Source: Hydrogenophaga palleronii NBRC 102513 (GTDB taxonomy: Bacteria; Pseudomonadota; Gammaproteobacteria; Burkholderiales; Burkholderiaceae_C). From it: a DNA stretch of 44,030 bases. Positions within the stretch are counted from its first letter, which is position 1, and each line of letters opens with the position of its first letter. Location of the stretch: the NCBI RefSeq assembly GCF_001571225.1, contig NZ_BCTJ01000031.1, positions 1-44,030 of the forward strand. Direction: 5' to 3'. The notes below the pieces were generated by a model. The model saw nothing but the letters and a program-made list of their open reading frames with translations, ran no database searches and was not told where the DNA came from. Of the stretch, positions 26,559 to 37,196 are shown piece by piece. The position numbers and the translations under genes were made by a program.

Positions 26559-27803
26559 ATGTACGACCGCAATCAACTTGTCGAACAGACCGACCCCGAA
26601 CTGTTCGCCGCCATCCAGGCCGAAAACGCACGCCAGGAACACCACATTGAACTCATCGCCAGCGAGAACTACGCCTCGCCCGCGGTGATGTGGGCCCAGG
26701 GCACCCAGCTCACCAACAAGTACGCCGAGGGCTACCCCGGCAAGCGCTACTACGGTGGCTGCGAGTACGTTGACGTGGCCGAGCAGCTCGCGCTGGACCG
26801 CGTCAAGCAACTCTTTGGCGCCGAAGCCGCCAACGTGCAGGCCCACTGCGGTGCTTCTGCCAACGAAGCCGTCTTCCTCGCCTTCCTCAAACCCGGCGAC
26901 ACCATCATGGGCATGAGCCTGGCCGAAGGCGGCCACCTCACCCACGGCATGGCGCTCAACATGAGCGGCAAGTGGTTCAACGTCGTGTCCTACGGCCTGA
27001 ACGACCAGGAAGAGCTCGACTACGACGCCATGGAGCGCAAAGCCCATGAAACCAAGCCCAAGCTGATCATTGCCGGTGCTTCCGCCTACAGCCTGCGCAT
27101 CGACTTCGCCCGTTTTGCCAAGGTGGCCAAGGACGTGGGCGCCATCTTCATGGTGGACATGGCGCACTACGCCGGCCTGATTGCTGCCGGCGTCTACCCC
27201 AACCCGGTGCCACACGCCGACGTGGTCACCTCCACCACCCACAAGAGCCTGCGCGGCCCACGTGGCGGCATCATCCTGATGAAGGCCGAACACGAGAAGG
27301 CCATCAACAGCGCGATCTTCCCCGGCCTGCAAGGCGGCCCGCTGATGCACGTGATCGCGGCCAAGGCGGTGGCACTCAAGGAAGCGCTGACGCCCGAGTT
27401 CAAGGTTTACCAGCAGCAGGTGCTGAAGAACGCCCAGATCGTGGCCCAGACGCTGACCGAGCGCGGCCTGCGCATCGTCAGCGGCCGCACCGAGAGCCAC
27501 GTGATGCTGGTGGACCTGCGGGCCAAGGGCATCACCGGCAAGGAAGCCGAGGCGGTGCTGGGCAGCGCGCACATGACGATCAACAAGAACGCCATTCCCA
27601 ACGACCCGGAAAAGCCGATGGTGACCAGCGGTGTGCGCATCGGCACACCCGCGATGACCACGCGCGGATTCAAGGACGAAGAGGCGCGTGCCACTGCCCA
27701 CCTGATCGCCGACGTGCTGGACAACCCACGCGACCCGGCCAACATCGAGGCCGTGCGCGCCAAGGTCAATGCCCTGACGGCGCGTTTCCCGGTCTACAAG
27801 TAA
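26559..27803 (+). CDS. glyA: Serine hydroxymethyltransferase
   Basis: PLP enzyme that converts serine and tetrahydrofolate to glycine and methylene-tetrahydrofolate, the main one-carbon source. It has 414 residues, the usual length. The N-terminal [20 protein letters not shown] and [21 protein letters not shown] are signature segments. The PLP lysine is K229 in [19 protein letters not shown] precedes the ATG. It lies under a ZTP riboswitch, which ties its expression to folate and purine status. nrdR follows 22 nt downstream, linking one-carbon and deoxynucleotide metabolism in one unit. Confidence 0.98.
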   Translation: MYDRNQLVEQTDPELFAAIQAENARQEHHIELIASENYASPAVMWAQGTQLTNKYAEGYPGKRYYGGCEYVDVAEQLALDRVKQLFGAEAANVQAHCGASANEAVFLAFLKPGDTIMGMSLAEGGHLTHGMALNMSGKWFNVVSYGLNDQEELDYDAMERKAHETKPKLIIAGASAYSLRIDFARFAKVAKDVGAIFMVDMAHYAGLIAAGVYPNPVPHADVVTSTTHKSLRGPRGGIILMKAEHEKAINSAIFPGLQGGPLMHVIAAKAVALKEALTPEFKVYQQQVLKNAQIVAQTLTERGLRIVSGRTESHVMLVDLRAKGITGKEAEAVLGSAHMTINKNAIPNDPEKPMVTSGVRIGTPAMTTRGFKDEEARATAHLIADVLDNPRDPANIEAVRAKVNALTARFPVYK

Positions 27804-27825
27804 TGCAAACAGGCGGCGTCCAGCA

Positions 27826-28275
27826 ATGAAGTGCCCATTCTGCGGCCACCTTGAAACCCAGGTCGTGGAAACCCGCGTCTCGGAAGACGCGGACTTCATC
27901 CGGCGCCGCCGCCAGTGCGGCCACTGCGAAAAACGCTTCACCACCTACGAACGACCAGAAGTCAGCTTTCCGGCGGTGGTCAAAAAAGACGGCCGCCGGG
28001 TCGACTACGTGCCGGGCAAACTCCGGGCGTCCTTCGTGCTGGCGTTGCGCAAACGCCCGGTCAGCACCGAGCAGGTGGACGCCGCCATTGAGCGCATCGA
28101 GGAAAAACTGCTCAACCTGGGTGTGCGCGAGGTGCCCGCCACTCGCCTGGGTGAGATGGTGATGCGGGAACTCAAAAAGCTGGACAAGGTGGCCTACATC
28201 CGCTTTGCCAGCGTGTACCGCAGCTTCGAGGACATCGACGATTTCCGGGCGCTGGTGGACGAAGTTCAGCGCTGA
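27826..28275 (+). CDS. nrdR: Transcriptional repressor NrdR
   Basis: Nucleotide-sensing repressor of ribonucleotide reductase genes, 149 residues. The zinc ribbon uses C3, C6, C31 and C34 ([11 protein letters not shown] ... [14 protein letters not shown]). An ATP-cone domain (~49-139) follows, starting [20 protein letters not shown]. The glyA-nrdR order is common in betaproteobacteria. No nrd genes are in the window, so its targets lie elsewhere. Confidence 0.97.
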   Translation: MKCPFCGHLETQVVETRVSEDADFIRRRRQCGHCEKRFTTYERPEVSFPAVVKKDGRRVDYVPGKLRASFVLALRKRPVSTEQVDAAIERIEEKLLNLGVREVPATRLGEMVMRELKKLDKVAYIRFASVYRSFEDIDDFRALVDEVQR

Positions 28276-28392
28276 TCGAGGCTCCGAGTCGCACTCCCTG
28301 GATACATTTTCAGCGGTAAAACCGCACGAAATTCGTGGACTCTCGCCCTCGATAGCCACAAACGTGCCGCACGTCAGACACCCGCTGGTGAA

Positions 28393-28437
28393 CAAAAGGG
28401 GGGGTCGTTACATTTGGCCTCGGAGTACCCCCTTTTG
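28393..28437 (+). promoter_or_regulatory. 10-bp inverted repeat abutting the fimT start codon
   Basis: CAAAAGGGGG (28393-28402) pairs perfectly with CCCCCTTTTG (28428-28437). The right arm ends on the base before the ATG, and the presumed ribosome-binding GGAG (28422-28425) sits in the loop. It may act as a translational gate or as a terminator for upstream transcription (TTTT in the right arm), insulating the pilin cluster from nrdR. Confidence 0.5.
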
Positions 28438-28989
28438 ATGCACACCCCACCCCGCCGCCATGCCGCCAGCGCCGGCCACCAACGAGGCTTCACCCTGGTG
28501 GAGCTCATGGTGACGCTCTTGATCGCGACGATCCTGCTGATGTTGGCCATCCCGAGCTTCACCAACCAGTTGCGTGGGTGGCAGCGTGACAGCGCGACCA
28601 AGGCATTCACGGCGCATGTGCAATTGGCGCGTTCGGAGGCCATCAAGACCTCACGCCGCGTGGTCATGTGCAGCAGCTCCAACGGCACCTCGTGCGCAAA
28701 CAGCAACGAATGGCGCAATGGCTGGCTCGTGTTCGTGGACTCGAATGGCAATGGCTCGATAAACAACGGAGAAACCGTCATCGCGTCACGGGGTGCGTCC
28801 ACCGGACTCACCAGCATGTTGTCGTCCGGCAATGTCCGCCAGTTGGTCTTTATGCCCAACGGCTTGATGGCATCCAACGCCACCACCCTGCAGGTTATCC
28901 CGACAGGCAGCATCGCCATCCAGATGAATGAAGTGGCAGTGAACCGCATCGGCCGTGCGTACGTCAGAGCCATCGCTCGGGAAAGCTGA
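28438..28989 (+). CDS. fimT: Type IV pilus minor pilin FimT/GspH
   Basis: Minor pilin of 183 residues. The prepilin peptidase site is HQRG/FTLVE, with Glu5 and the hydrophobic helix LMVTLLIATILLMLAIPSF. The rest matches the GspH/FimT fold (ARSEAIKTSRRVVMCSSSNG, GWLVFVDSNGNG). FimT-type pilins help prime the pilus and in some species bind DNA for uptake. Start ATG 28438 was chosen; a TTG eight codons earlier with a G-rich upstream run is possible. It is the first gene of the minor-pilin cluster. Confidence 0.9.
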   Translation: MHTPPRRHAASAGHQRGFTLVELMVTLLIATILLMLAIPSFTNQLRGWQRDSATKAFTAHVQLARSEAIKTSRRVVMCSSSNGTSCANSNEWRNGWLVFVDSNGNGSINNGETVIASRGASTGLTSMLSSGNVRQLVFMPNGLMASNATTLQVIPTGSIAIQMNEVAVNRIGRAYVRAIARES

Positions 28990-28991
28990 AC

Positions 28992-29594
28992 ATGAAGACC
29001 CGATCCAGTTGCTCGTCTCCGAACGTCCGCTCTCGTCCTGTCACGCCACAAATCGGCGCCAGCATGGTCGAGGTCCTGGTCGCGCTGCTCATTATTTCGC
29101 TGGGATTGCTGGGTATCGGTGGGATATCAGCGGCGACCTTTGGATACAACAAAACGGCTCAACTCCGTTTGACGGGCTTGACTCTGGTCAACGACTACGC
29201 GGACCGGGCGCGCCTGAATGTGTATGGCTACGATCTGGGAAGCTATTCCGTCGCATTGGCAGATGCCGTTCCGGCGACGGCCGACGTGGCCACAGCCCAA
29301 GCTGCCATGACGGCCGACGAAGCGGTCCCTGCAACGGCTGCGCAAAACGTGGCGGGCTATGACCGCATGCTGTTCCAGCGCACCGTGGCCGACCGCCTTC
29401 CCCAGGGCCGCGCCATCGTCGTGAGCAACCCCACTGGCAGCGCCCGCAACCTGGATGTGTGGCTGCTCTGGCAGGAACCCACAACCTCCGTGGGGGACGC
29501 CTTGTTCACCGCCGGCCAGTTCTCCTGCCCGAACAACCTGAGTGAAGCAGACAGGGCCATCTACAGCTGCATGTATTTCAAGGTCGGACTATGA
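28992..29594 (+). CDS. pilV: Type IV pilus minor pilin PilV
   Basis: Minor pilin of 200 residues. The leader ends QIG/ASMVEVLVALLIISLGLLG, with Glu at mature position 5. A region rich in Ala follows (~85-115), then YDRMLFQRTVADRLPQGRA and a C-terminal pair of cysteines. PilV belongs to the tip/priming complex with PilW, PilX and FimU-type pilins. It starts 2 nt after the fimT stop; its own stop overlaps the pilW ATG (ATGA). Confidence 0.88.
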   Translation: MKTRSSCSSPNVRSRPVTPQIGASMVEVLVALLIISLGLLGIGGISAATFGYNKTAQLRLTGLTLVNDYADRARLNVYGYDLGSYSVALADAVPATADVATAQAAMTADEAVPATAAQNVAGYDRMLFQRTVADRLPQGRAIVVSNPTGSARNLDVWLLWQEPTTSVGDALFTAGQFSCPNNLSEADRAIYSCMYFKVGL

Positions 29595-30607
29595 AACGGT
29601 TTGCGCTCCCCGTCGCACTGCGCACCCGGTCTCCCGTGCGTCACCAGCGCGGCATGAGCATTGTGGAACTGCTGGTGGCCATGACCATTGGCCTGTTCCT
29701 CATGGGCGCAGTCGGCGCCATCTACGTGGCAACCTCCAACAGTTCACGCGGCAGCACTCTCGAGTCGCAAATGAACGAAGACGCCAGCCTGGCGCTGGAA
29801 ATGCTGCAACAGCAGATCCGCCTTGCGGGCTACTCTGGCTTTAACGCCACAGGTGCCCGCAACTTTCAAGGATTGGGCGTACGGGGGTGTGATGGAGGCT
29901 TCTCCGACAACACGGCCACCACAAGGTTTGACGGCATGGCCTGCGGCACCACCACCACTGGCTCGGACGCAATTGCGATCAGATACGAAGCGTCTGCGCT
30001 GAACACCCAGGCCACTGCGGCCGGCCGGCCTACCAACTGTAGCTTTACAGCCATCACCGCATGGGACATCGGCGGAGGCATCACGATTCCACTCGCAGAC
30101 AACCGATATTACGTGGCGGCGGACACCGCCAACGACAACATCCCCACCCTGTTCTGCAGGGGAATGGATGGCAGCGGCGGCACCGGGTTCGACGCAGCAA
30201 CAGCGCTGATTCCCAACATTGAAGACATGCAGATCCGCTATGCCATCACGGCGATGCCGGTGACAGACGACCCCATGCCCCATCAGATCACCAGCTATGT
30301 GGATGCCAGCAATGCCGTGTTAGGCGCCACCCTGTCCAATTGGTCCCGTGTGGCGGGCGTGCACATATGCTTGTTGGCTCGCACCAGTCGACCTGTGCCG
30401 AGCTCCGGCGGGTCACGCGCGGAGCTCGGCAGCTATGTGGATTGCAACGGCGTGCGACAGGATGGCAACGAGGATGGCTTCCTGCGCCGGGCGTACCACA
30501 CTACAGTGCAGTTGCGGAACATGCGCCCAGCAGTACCAGCCAACTACGGCTTGGCCGCCGACGGCTCGGTACGCAACCCCTGGGCCCATTTGTCCGGGGA
30601 ACAGTGA
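29591..30607 (+). CDS. pilW: Type IV pilus minor pilin PilW
   Basis: A 338-residue PilW. The cleavage site is HQRG/MSIVE with Glu5, and the helix LLVAMTIGLFLMGAVGAIYVA follows. SLALEMLQQQIRLAGYSGF is the conserved segment after the helix in this family. Cysteines are scattered through the globular part, likely in disulfides. It shares ATGA overlap with pilV, and pilX starts 1 nt after its stop. In pilus assembly PilW joins PilV and PilX in the priming tip complex and carries PilY1. Confidence 0.9.
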   Translation: MKRFALPVALRTRSPVRHQRGMSIVELLVAMTIGLFLMGAVGAIYVATSNSSRGSTLESQMNEDASLALEMLQQQIRLAGYSGFNATGARNFQGLGVRGCDGGFSDNTATTRFDGMACGTTTTGSDAIAIRYEASALNTQATAAGRPTNCSFTAITAWDIGGGITIPLADNRYYVAADTANDNIPTLFCRGMDGSGGTGFDAATALIPNIEDMQIRYAITAMPVTDDPMPHQITSYVDASNAVLGATLSNWSRVAGVHICLLARTSRPVPSSGGSRAELGSYVDCNGVRQDGNEDGFLRRAYHTTVQLRNMRPAVPANYGLAADGSVRNPWAHLSGEQ

Positions 30608-30608
30608 C

Positions 30609-31247
30609 ATGAGAACCCGTCCGCACCACCGCCAGGCAGTACAGCCCGACATGATGGGCATGCAAAAGCCGTTCACAAAGAATGTTCGACGCGAGCACGG
30701 TGTCGTGCTACCGATGGCCTTGATCATGCTGGTGATCATCTCCCTGGCCGGCCTGCTCGCGGCCCGCAACGCCGCCACCCACGAGCAGTTCTCCAACAAC
30801 ATGCGTACCACGCAAGTGGCTCGCCAGTCCGCCGAGGCGGCACTGCGCTACTGTGAGGCTGTGGTGATCGACATCACCAGCGACGAAGGCGTGTTGTACG
30901 GTTCGCTGGAGTCAAGAATCGTGTCAGCCGAACTCGACCCGGACAACCTCGCCGCAGGCGCATGGAACACCCGATCCAACTGGGCCAGCGGGGCCGCCAA
31001 CCTGATTACCTACACGCCCACCTTCGACAGCACGGTCCAGACTGAAGTGCAGGTCACGACTGCCAACTTCCCGACCTGCGTGATACAGAGAATGACGAAC
31101 GACCGTTTCCTCGTCACATCGCGGGGCTTGTCCAATGACGCGGCGGTCGATGCCAACAACCAATTGACCCAGGGATCGGAGATCTGGCTGCAGTCCGTCC
31201 TGTCTCCGGGCGTCCCGACCGCATCCACTGGTGGCGGCAACAACTGA
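30609..31247 (+). CDS. pilX: Type IV pilus assembly protein PilX
   Basis: A 212-residue PilX. A long pre-sequence (~32 residues) ends EHG/VVLPMALIMLVIISLAGLLAARNA. There is no Glu at mature position 5, as in other PilX/GspK-type minor pilins that cap the tip. TTQVARQSAEAALRYCEAVV is the family's post-helix segment. An internal Met (MMGMQKPF, near residue 15) is an alternative start. It is followed after 36 nt by the PilY1 gene. Confidence 0.88.
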   Translation: MRTRPHHRQAVQPDMMGMQKPFTKNVRREHGVVLPMALIMLVIISLAGLLAARNAATHEQFSNNMRTTQVARQSAEAALRYCEAVVIDITSDEGVLYGSLESRIVSAELDPDNLAAGAWNTRSNWASGAANLITYTPTFDSTVQTEVQVTTANFPTCVIQRMTNDRFLVTSRGLSNDAAVDANNQLTQGSEIWLQSVLSPGVPTASTGGGNN

Positions 31248-31283
31248 TTTCCCACACAGAACTGATTGACAGTGAGGCCAACC

Positions 31284-34200
31284 ATGTCTGAAACAGCACC
31301 GACCCTGTCCGCCAAGCGCGCACTTTTCGGCACACTTTTGCTGCTGGGCCTGTTGAGCAACGTGCCCGCAGTTGCCCAACCCAGTCAGACGCCGTTGTTG
31401 GCCAGCCAGTCCGGCGCAAAACCCAACCTCATGATCACACTGGACAACTCGGGCTCCATGGCCTTCAGTTTCCATGACACCTACGGAGTCTTGTCGGATA
31501 GCAACGACGAAGTTGAGCTGCGGAGATGCCCCAATTCTGAATGGAGCTTGCTCACGGGAAGCTATGTTCAGGGCGGTATTGCCGACTACAGAAACAACAA
31601 CACCTGCTACTACTACAACAACAGAAACGTTTTTACTTCAGGGACGGGAAGGTCGGTCGCACTCTCCCCCCGAAGATACCTTCGCGGAGCGGCGGCCGCT
31701 CAACGGTCTGCTGACGTGAACCCGCTCTACTACAACCCACGCACGACGTATGCACCACGAGTGGGTGCCGACGGGAATCCTCTACCAAGCGCTCAGCGCG
31801 TAAATGCCAGCGGGTTGGTGACAAGCTCCTCCGATGGCACGCAGTGGATATCAAACGTGAACAGTGACGCATTCGGATACACCGTCTATCGCAACGGCAA
31901 CAATGTACGTACGCGCCACACTATGTATGACACAAACTTCATTCCTTCACAGAATGATGGTTGGACGAGCATCTACAACATCGGATACCAGTGGCGGATT
32001 CCTGTGCACCGGACACACACCTCCGCCAGCGCTCTCTCGCCCCCGTTCACCTATTACACCTGCTCCGACGTGATCACCCTCGATGGGCTTCAGATCGGCT
32101 GTGGCACGTCAACAGCAACCTCCATCAGGCCGGGGGAGCCTCTCCTAGTGACTTTGCCCGGCGACCACCGCCGCACCGACTGTGTTCGCTCCCTCGTCGC
32201 CAACACCTGCACCAACGCAGAAGAGGTGGTGAACATCATGAACTGGTATCGGTACTACGCTTTCCGGGCGCCAGCGGTGGCCACCGCGATCGGTCAAGCC
32301 ATCGCCAACAGGGAGTACAACGGCAATTTGCGCCTGGGTTATCTGTCGATCAACCGTCGAAACGGCGCCACTGTCGACGCGATCAACCAGACTCCGGGCG
32401 TCACACAGGACAACCTGGGCCTGCTGCGTGGAGTTCGTCAACACCAACTGAGCACCGCAACAACCCCAAACGCAGATGCCCAGCGTGTCTATAGCTGGCT
32501 GTACGACCAAGATGGCACCAACAATGGTCACTCCAACAATGCCACCGACGCCGCGTTCAATACAAAGTCGCCGACAGCGGAACGCAGCCACGCGCCGTAT
32601 GGTGGCACACCACTACACAATGCGTTGGACAAGGTGGCCACCTACTACCAATTGAGCGCGTCCGGCGCAAGGGAAAATCCATGGGCCAGTAATCCTGCGG
32701 TATTAGCCTCTTCCACGAACCCTGAAATGAGCTGCCGTCGCTCATTCAACCTGCTTTTTTCGGACGGAGCATGGACCAATACTTCATCGACCAACGTTGG
32801 AAGTGATCACGACAATATCAACGGCCCAAGCTTCACGCGAAGCGGGGGAGGAACCTTCAACTACCGGCGAACAGGGGACAGCAACGCGTTGAAGTCGTAC
32901 ACGCCTTTTCCGAGCACCGGCACAGGCGGCTTGGCGGATTTGGCTGCCAGATACTTCTGGCACATCGACTTCCGGGGCAATCTTGAAAACAACATTCAGA
33001 CCCGTGCCGGACAGCCTGCCTTCTGGCAGAACATGACAACCTACACGGTGGGCTACCTCATCAAGCCCTCTGGCGAGCAGCAAGGAGCCACATCCGGGCT
33101 GACCTTTGAGCAGATTCGAAATTATCAAAGACAATACGCAACCAACGGCTACGCCGCCAGCACCACCATCAAGCCCACGTGGCCTACCGGTGACCTCAGC
33201 ACCACGTCCACAGAAGCCCAACGAGTAGACGACTTTGTACAGGCAGGCTACACCGGTGGCGGCAGGGGCTTCAGCGCCACAACCGCCGATGACGTGCGCT
33301 CGATCTTTGACACCATCATTTCGGAGATCCTGACCGCCTCAGGCCGTGACGCGGGTGTCGCCGTCAGCGCAGATGCCAACCTCACCACCATCGAGGGCAG
33401 TCTGAAGTACGTGGTGAATTACCGCACGCTGGACAACTCCGGCGATGTTGCGGCACAGCGGCTGGATGCCCGGGGCAACGTGGTGGACTCCGCTGGCAAC
33501 ATTAACCCCAACGCGATTCAGTGGACAGCATCGGACCGCATGCCGGCCCCTGCCGCCAGGAATGTGTTCAGCATGTCGGGCACCAACACCCCCGTGAACT
33601 TCAGCGGCCGCTTGCGCGATCTGGCGGGCGACATCCAGACCGCACTGCGGGCTGGGCCCAATCCCTCTCGCCTGCCAACGGACAACCGCTTCATCGACTA
33701 CCTGCGCGGCGTGGACCCGGTGGTGGACGCCAACAACGTGCTGTTCCGCCAGCGGACGAGCAAACTGGGCGCTATGGTGAACCCACCCTCCATTTACATG
33801 GGGGGTGAGCGCGACTTTGCGTATGACCTCTCCAGCACGGTCGATGGCAGAAGCTCCTACCTGGCTTACGCCACTGCCAAGCGCACACTGCCCACCTCGC
33901 TGTTTGTGGCCACCAACGCCGGCATGATGCATGCATTGAACGCAAGCACTGGAGACGAGTTGGCGGCCTACATGCCACGCCGCAGCCTGCGGCGCATGCT
34001 GAATTACGCGGACGCGGCCTACAACTTCGAGTACACACTCGACGGCCCCTTGAGCGAGCACGACATCTACGACGGCACGCGCTGGAATCACCTGGCCATC
34101 GGCACGGGTGGTCGAGGCGAGCGTTTGCTGTACGCCGTGCGATCACCACTGAATCAAACATCCCCCCCAAACCGGAGACCTGGGCAGGAAGACTTCCGTT

Positions 34201-35408
34201 GGGAGACCGGCCCCGACCTGATCAACGACAGTGCTCCGGATGGCAACGGGGGGCGGGTCGATATGGGCTACATCACCAACCCGGTGCGCAGCGGCCAGAC
34301 CGCCAGCGGTGACTGGATCGCTGTGGTCAACAACGGTCACTACAACGGGCAGACCGACGGCAGCAGAGCCGGTCTTGTGGTCCTCAATGCCATCACTGGT
34401 GCGAAGATCCGCAACATTCCATTGCCAACCGGTTTTTCTGCAGGCCGTGGCCTGAGCGGCGTCACGCTGGTTCGCAACAGAGACAAGCGCATCGTCGCGG
34501 CTTACGCCGGTGATGCAAATGGCCACCTGTGGCGCTTCGATCTCAAGGGCGCTCCCACGACCTGGGCCGTGTCGTACAACCGGCCCCTGTTCACCACGGC
34601 GAACAACCGCCCGATCTACGGCTCTCCCGCTTGGCAGGCGCACCCCAGTGGCGGCAACATTGTGGTGGTGGCCACCGGCATCCTGCTGCAGGACTCCGAC
34701 CTGATTGCCTCACCAACGAACAATGAATCCATCTATGGCGTCTGGGATCCCACGGCCATCGGGGCCGCAGATGCGTCCCCTTTCACCACCATAATGCCGA
34801 CACAGTTGCTGGAGCAGAGCGTGGTGCAAACCGACTCGGTGACGGCCGGCAGCAATACCTTTTACCAAGCCACCCGGAACGCACCCAACTGGACGGTGCA
34901 TCGCGGTTGGCGCATGGCATTGGGTCACACCTATGCGGGGGAACGTTCCATCGACCAGATCCGCAACCTGGGCAAGAGCGTGCTCATCAACACCACCGTG
35001 CTCAACGTGCCCAGCACTCCGGACGCGGAGATGTGCTCCGCATCGAACCTCCCCGCTAACTACATCTATGCGTTGAACGCGGTCGACGGCGCCTCCACGC
35101 GCGGCTTCGACATCGACGGCGACGGCAGGCTGGACAATGCGTCGGTGGTGTTGTTGAACGCTGGTGGCTATGCGCGGGGCATGGCGGTCGCCGACATCCT
35201 GGCTTCGAACGAGCGGACCGCCGACGTGCGCAACCGCTACGCAACGGACACCTCCAGTGGCGAATCCGACTCGACAGAACAACCTTGCACGCCTCGCAGC
35301 GTCATCCTGCTGGGCACCGAAACCGGCGGCGTGCGCGCAGGCCAAGCGTGCGATATTGCCGGCTGGAGCCGCAACCAGTACCAACTCAGCCGTCCTCCGG
35401 CCAACTGA
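31284..35408 (+). CDS. pilY1: Type IV pilus tip adhesin/assembly factor PilY1
   Basis: A 1374-residue exported protein. The signal peptide ends near residue 31 (NVPAVA/Q). A von Willebrand A-like N-terminal region has the metal site DNSGSM at 54-59, and about 600 residues of variable sequence rich in Asn, Thr and Tyr follow. The C-terminal PilY1 beta-propeller (~830-1370) contains VANNGHYNG-type and [14 protein letters not shown] blades. An EF-hand-like loop DIDGDGRLD (1276-1284) may bind calcium. PilY1 promotes pilus extension and surface sensing or adhesion. Start ATG 31284 has GAGG 7 nt upstream. The N-terminal third is conspicuously AT-richer than neighbours, as expected for an exposed, fast-changing adhesin. 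Confidence 0.92.
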   Translation: MSETAPTLSAKRALFGTLLLLGLLSNVPAVAQPSQTPLLASQSGAKPNLMITLDNSGSMAFSFHDTYGVLSDSNDEVELRRCPNSEWSLLTGSYVQGGIADYRNNNTCYYYNNRNVFTSGTGRSVALSPRRYLRGAAAAQRSADVNPLYYNPRTTYAPRVGADGNPLPSAQRVNASGLVTSSSDGTQWISNVNSDAFGYTVYRNGNNVRTRHTMYDTNFIPSQNDGWTSIYNIGYQWRIPVHRTHTSASALSPPFTYYTCSDVITLDGLQIGCGTSTATSIRPGEPLLVTLPGDHRRTDCVRSLVANTCTNAEEVVNIMNWYRYYAFRAPAVATAIGQAIANREYNGNLRLGYLSINRRNGATVDAINQTPGVTQDNLGLLRGVRQHQLSTATTPNADAQRVYSWLYDQDGTNNGHSNNATDAAFNTKSPTAERSHAPYGGTPLHNALDKVATYYQLSASGARENPWASNPAVLASSTNPEMSCRRSFNLLFSDGAWTNTSSTNVGSDHDNINGPSFTRSGGGTFNYRRTGDSNALKSYTPFPSTGTGGLADLAARYFWHIDFRGNLENNIQTRAGQPAFWQNMTTYTVGYLIKPSGEQQGATSGLTFEQIRNYQRQYATNGYAASTTIKPTWPTGDLSTTSTEAQRVDDFVQAGYTGGGRGFSATTADDVRSIFDTIISEILTASGRDAGVAVSADANLTTIEGSLKYVVNYRTLDNSGDVAAQRLDARGNVVDSAGNINPNAIQWTASDRMPAPAARNVFSMSGTNTPVNFSGRLRDLAGDIQTALRAGPNPSRLPTDNRFIDYLRGVDPVVDANNVLFRQRTSKLGAMVNPPSIYMGGERDFAYDLSSTVDGRSSYLAYATAKRTLPTSLFVATNAGMMHALNASTGDELAAYMPRRSLRRMLNYADAAYNFEYTLDGPLSEHDIYDGTRWNHLAIGTGGRGERLLYAVRSPLNQTSPPNRRPGQEDFRWETGPDLINDSAPDGNGGRVDMGYITNPVRSGQTASGDWIAVVNNGHYNGQTDGSRAGLVVLNAITGAKIRNIPLPTGFSAGRGLSGVTLVRNRDKRIVAAYAGDANGHLWRFDLKGAPTTWAVSYNRPLFTTANNRPIYGSPAWQAHPSGGNIVVVATGILLQDSDLIASPTNNESIYGVWDPTAIGAADASPFTTIMPTQLLEQSVVQTDSVTAGSNTFYQATRNAPNWTVHRGWRMALGHTYAGERSIDQIRNLGKSVLINTTVLNVPSTPDAEMCSASNLPANYIYALNAVDGASTRGFDIDGDGRLDNASVVLLNAGGYARGMAVADILASNERTADVRNRYATDTSSGESDSTEQPCTPRSVILLGTETGGVRAGQACDIAGWSRNQYQLSRPPAN

Positions 35409-35421
35409 GCAAGCATCTACC

Positions 35422-35904
35422 ATGTCCACCTGTGTTTGCCCCATGTCCCACATCCAGCCGCCGCGTGGACAACGCGGGTTCACCCTGATCGAGCTCATGA
35501 TCGTGGTGGCCATCGTCGGCATCCTTGCAGCGATTGCAATTCCCTCCTACACAGAGTACGTACGGGCCTCTCGGCGTGCCGACGTGCAGCGCGCATTGAG
35601 CGAGGCCGACCAGTACATGAAGCGCTACTACAGCGCACGCGACACATTTACTGGCGCGTCCTTGCCTGCCGGCCTGGCTCAATCTCCGCGTGAGGGTGCT
35701 GCCGCCTACACAATTGCCCTGATCGAAAACAATGCTGTGGTGGCCACCGCCACCGCGGCCACCTCTTACACGCTACGGGCAACCCGAGCCAATGCGATGG
35801 CGACGGACCGCTGTGGCAACCTGTCGGTCACCCACACTGGCGCTCGCTCCATTGCCAGCAACACCTCCGGCAGTACGCTGGCCGACTGCTTCAAGGGTTC
35901 TTGA
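35422..35904 (+). CDS. pilE: Type IV pilin PilE-like
   Basis: A 160-residue type IVa pilin. The leader ends GQRG/FTLIE, with the helix [22 protein letters not shown]. The C-terminal disulfide loop is formed by two cysteines (DRCGNLS ... LADCFKG). It is the last gene of the minor-pilin cluster, where a PilE homologue commonly sits and acts as a minor rather than major subunit. Start ATG 35422; an ATG seven codons later (35443) is equally possible. Confidence 0.88.
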   Translation: MSTCVCPMSHIQPPRGQRGFTLIELMIVVAIVGILAAIAIPSYTEYVRASRRADVQRALSEADQYMKRYYSARDTFTGASLPAGLAQSPREGAAAYTIALIENNAVVATATAATSYTLRATRANAMATDRCGNLSVTHTGARSIASNTSGSTLADCFKGS

Positions 35905-35960
35905 TTGCTGCGCTCTGCGCTTCGAAGACTGATGCAACGCTGCCTCTCACACCCGATTTG

Positions 35961-37106
35961 ATGTCTTTGATCGACACAACGCTGATCCAGCGCGCATCCG
36001 AACTCGCGGCACAAGCGCTACGCCTCTCCAACCCCAACCCCCGCGTCGGCTGCGTCATCGTCGCCCCCGACGGCCGTGAACTCGGTGTCGGCCATACCCA
36101 GCAAGCCGGTGGCCCGCACGCCGAGGTGATGGCGCTGCGCGATGCGCAGGCGCGTGGGCATGCCGTGCAAGGTGCCACTGCCTACGTCACGCTGGAGCCT
36201 TGCTCCCACCACGGCCGCACCCCGCCCTGCTGCGACGCCCTCATCGCGGCGGGTGTCGCCCGGGTGGTGATTGCCACGGTGGACCCCAATCCACGCGTGG
36301 CCGGCCAGGGCATTCAGCGGTTGCGCGATGCCGGCGTCGTGGTCGATGTATTGCCGGCGGACAGCGAACATGCCCTCGCCTCGCGCGAGCTCAACATGGG
36401 TTTCTTCAGCCGCATGATCCGCCGCACGCCCTGGGTGCGCATGAAGGCGGCGTCTTCGCTAGACGGCACCACGGCGCTGGACAACGGCGCCAGCCAATGG
36501 ATCACCGGCGAAGCCGCCCGCGCCGACGGACATGCCTGGCGTGCGCGTGCCTGTGCGGTGCTGACCGGCATTGGCACCGTGCTGGAAGACGACCCCATGC
36601 TGGACGTGCGCGAGGTGGCCACACCGCGCCAGCCACACCTGGTAATCGTCGACAGCCGTCTGCAAACCCCGCCCGACGCGCGCCTGTTCTCGCCCCCAGC
36701 CCAGGGCCTGTCGCGGCAGATCCTGATCTACTGTGCCACCCATGACCCGGCCAAGGAACAAGCTCTACAGGCGCGCGGCGCCACCGTGGTGCACCTGCCC
36801 GGCCCCTCGGGCAAGGTGGACCTGTCCGCGCTGCTGCAGGATCTGGCGCAGCGTGAGGTGAACGAGCTGCATCTGGAAGCCGGCCACAAGCTCAACGGCT
36901 CCTTCCTGCGTGAGGGCTTGGTCGACGAGTTGCTGCTGTACCTGGCCCCGCGCCTGCTCGGCTCGGGCGCCGGCCTGTCCAGCCTCGGCCCGCTGGAGCG
37001 CCTGGCGGACGGCATTCCACTGCGGTTCGAGTCGGTGAGCACACTGGGCGAAGACCTGCGCGTGCTGGCCCGGGTGCAGGGCCGGGACGCTTTTCTGCGC
37101 GCCTGA
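35961..37106 (+). CDS. ribD: Bifunctional riboflavin deaminase/reductase
   Basis: Carries out two steps of riboflavin synthesis: deamination of the pyrimidine intermediate, then reduction of the ribosyl side chain. The 381-residue protein has an N-terminal deaminase zinc site at H53-x-E55 (PHAEVMAL), C81 and C90 (PCSHHGRTPPC). The C-terminal reductase (~150-375) contains VRMKAASSLDGTTALDNG and LHLEAGHKLNGSFLREGLVDEL. Start ATG 35961 is preferred over a 20-codon extension into the pilE end. No FMN riboswitch is visible in the 56 nt upstream. Confidence 0.95.
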   Translation: MSLIDTTLIQRASELAAQALRLSNPNPRVGCVIVAPDGRELGVGHTQQAGGPHAEVMALRDAQARGHAVQGATAYVTLEPCSHHGRTPPCCDALIAAGVARVVIATVDPNPRVAGQGIQRLRDAGVVVDVLPADSEHALASRELNMGFFSRMIRRTPWVRMKAASSLDGTTALDNGASQWITGEAARADGHAWRARACAVLTGIGTVLEDDPMLDVREVATPRQPHLVIVDSRLQTPPDARLFSPPAQGLSRQILIYCATHDPAKEQALQARGATVVHLPGPSGKVDLSALLQDLAQREVNELHLEAGHKLNGSFLREGLVDELLLYLAPRLLGSGAGLSSLGPLERLADGIPLRFESVSTLGEDLRVLARVQGRDAFLRA

Positions 37107-37196
37107 AGCACCTGCCCGCCGCTTCGCGCGGAGGGCTCAAACGGTTTGCGTTGCGCCCGAAAGCAGCGCGCCCAGAAACCCTGCGAAAATACGCCC

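Noticed and set aside
26346..27944. Minus-strand frame of 532 codons opposite glyA
   Set aside because: Antisense to an unmistakable GlyA and running across the riboswitch.
35905..37196. FMN riboswitch ahead of ribD or ribE
   Set aside because: The gaps of 56 and 90 nt are too short and lack the conserved blocks of the RFN element.
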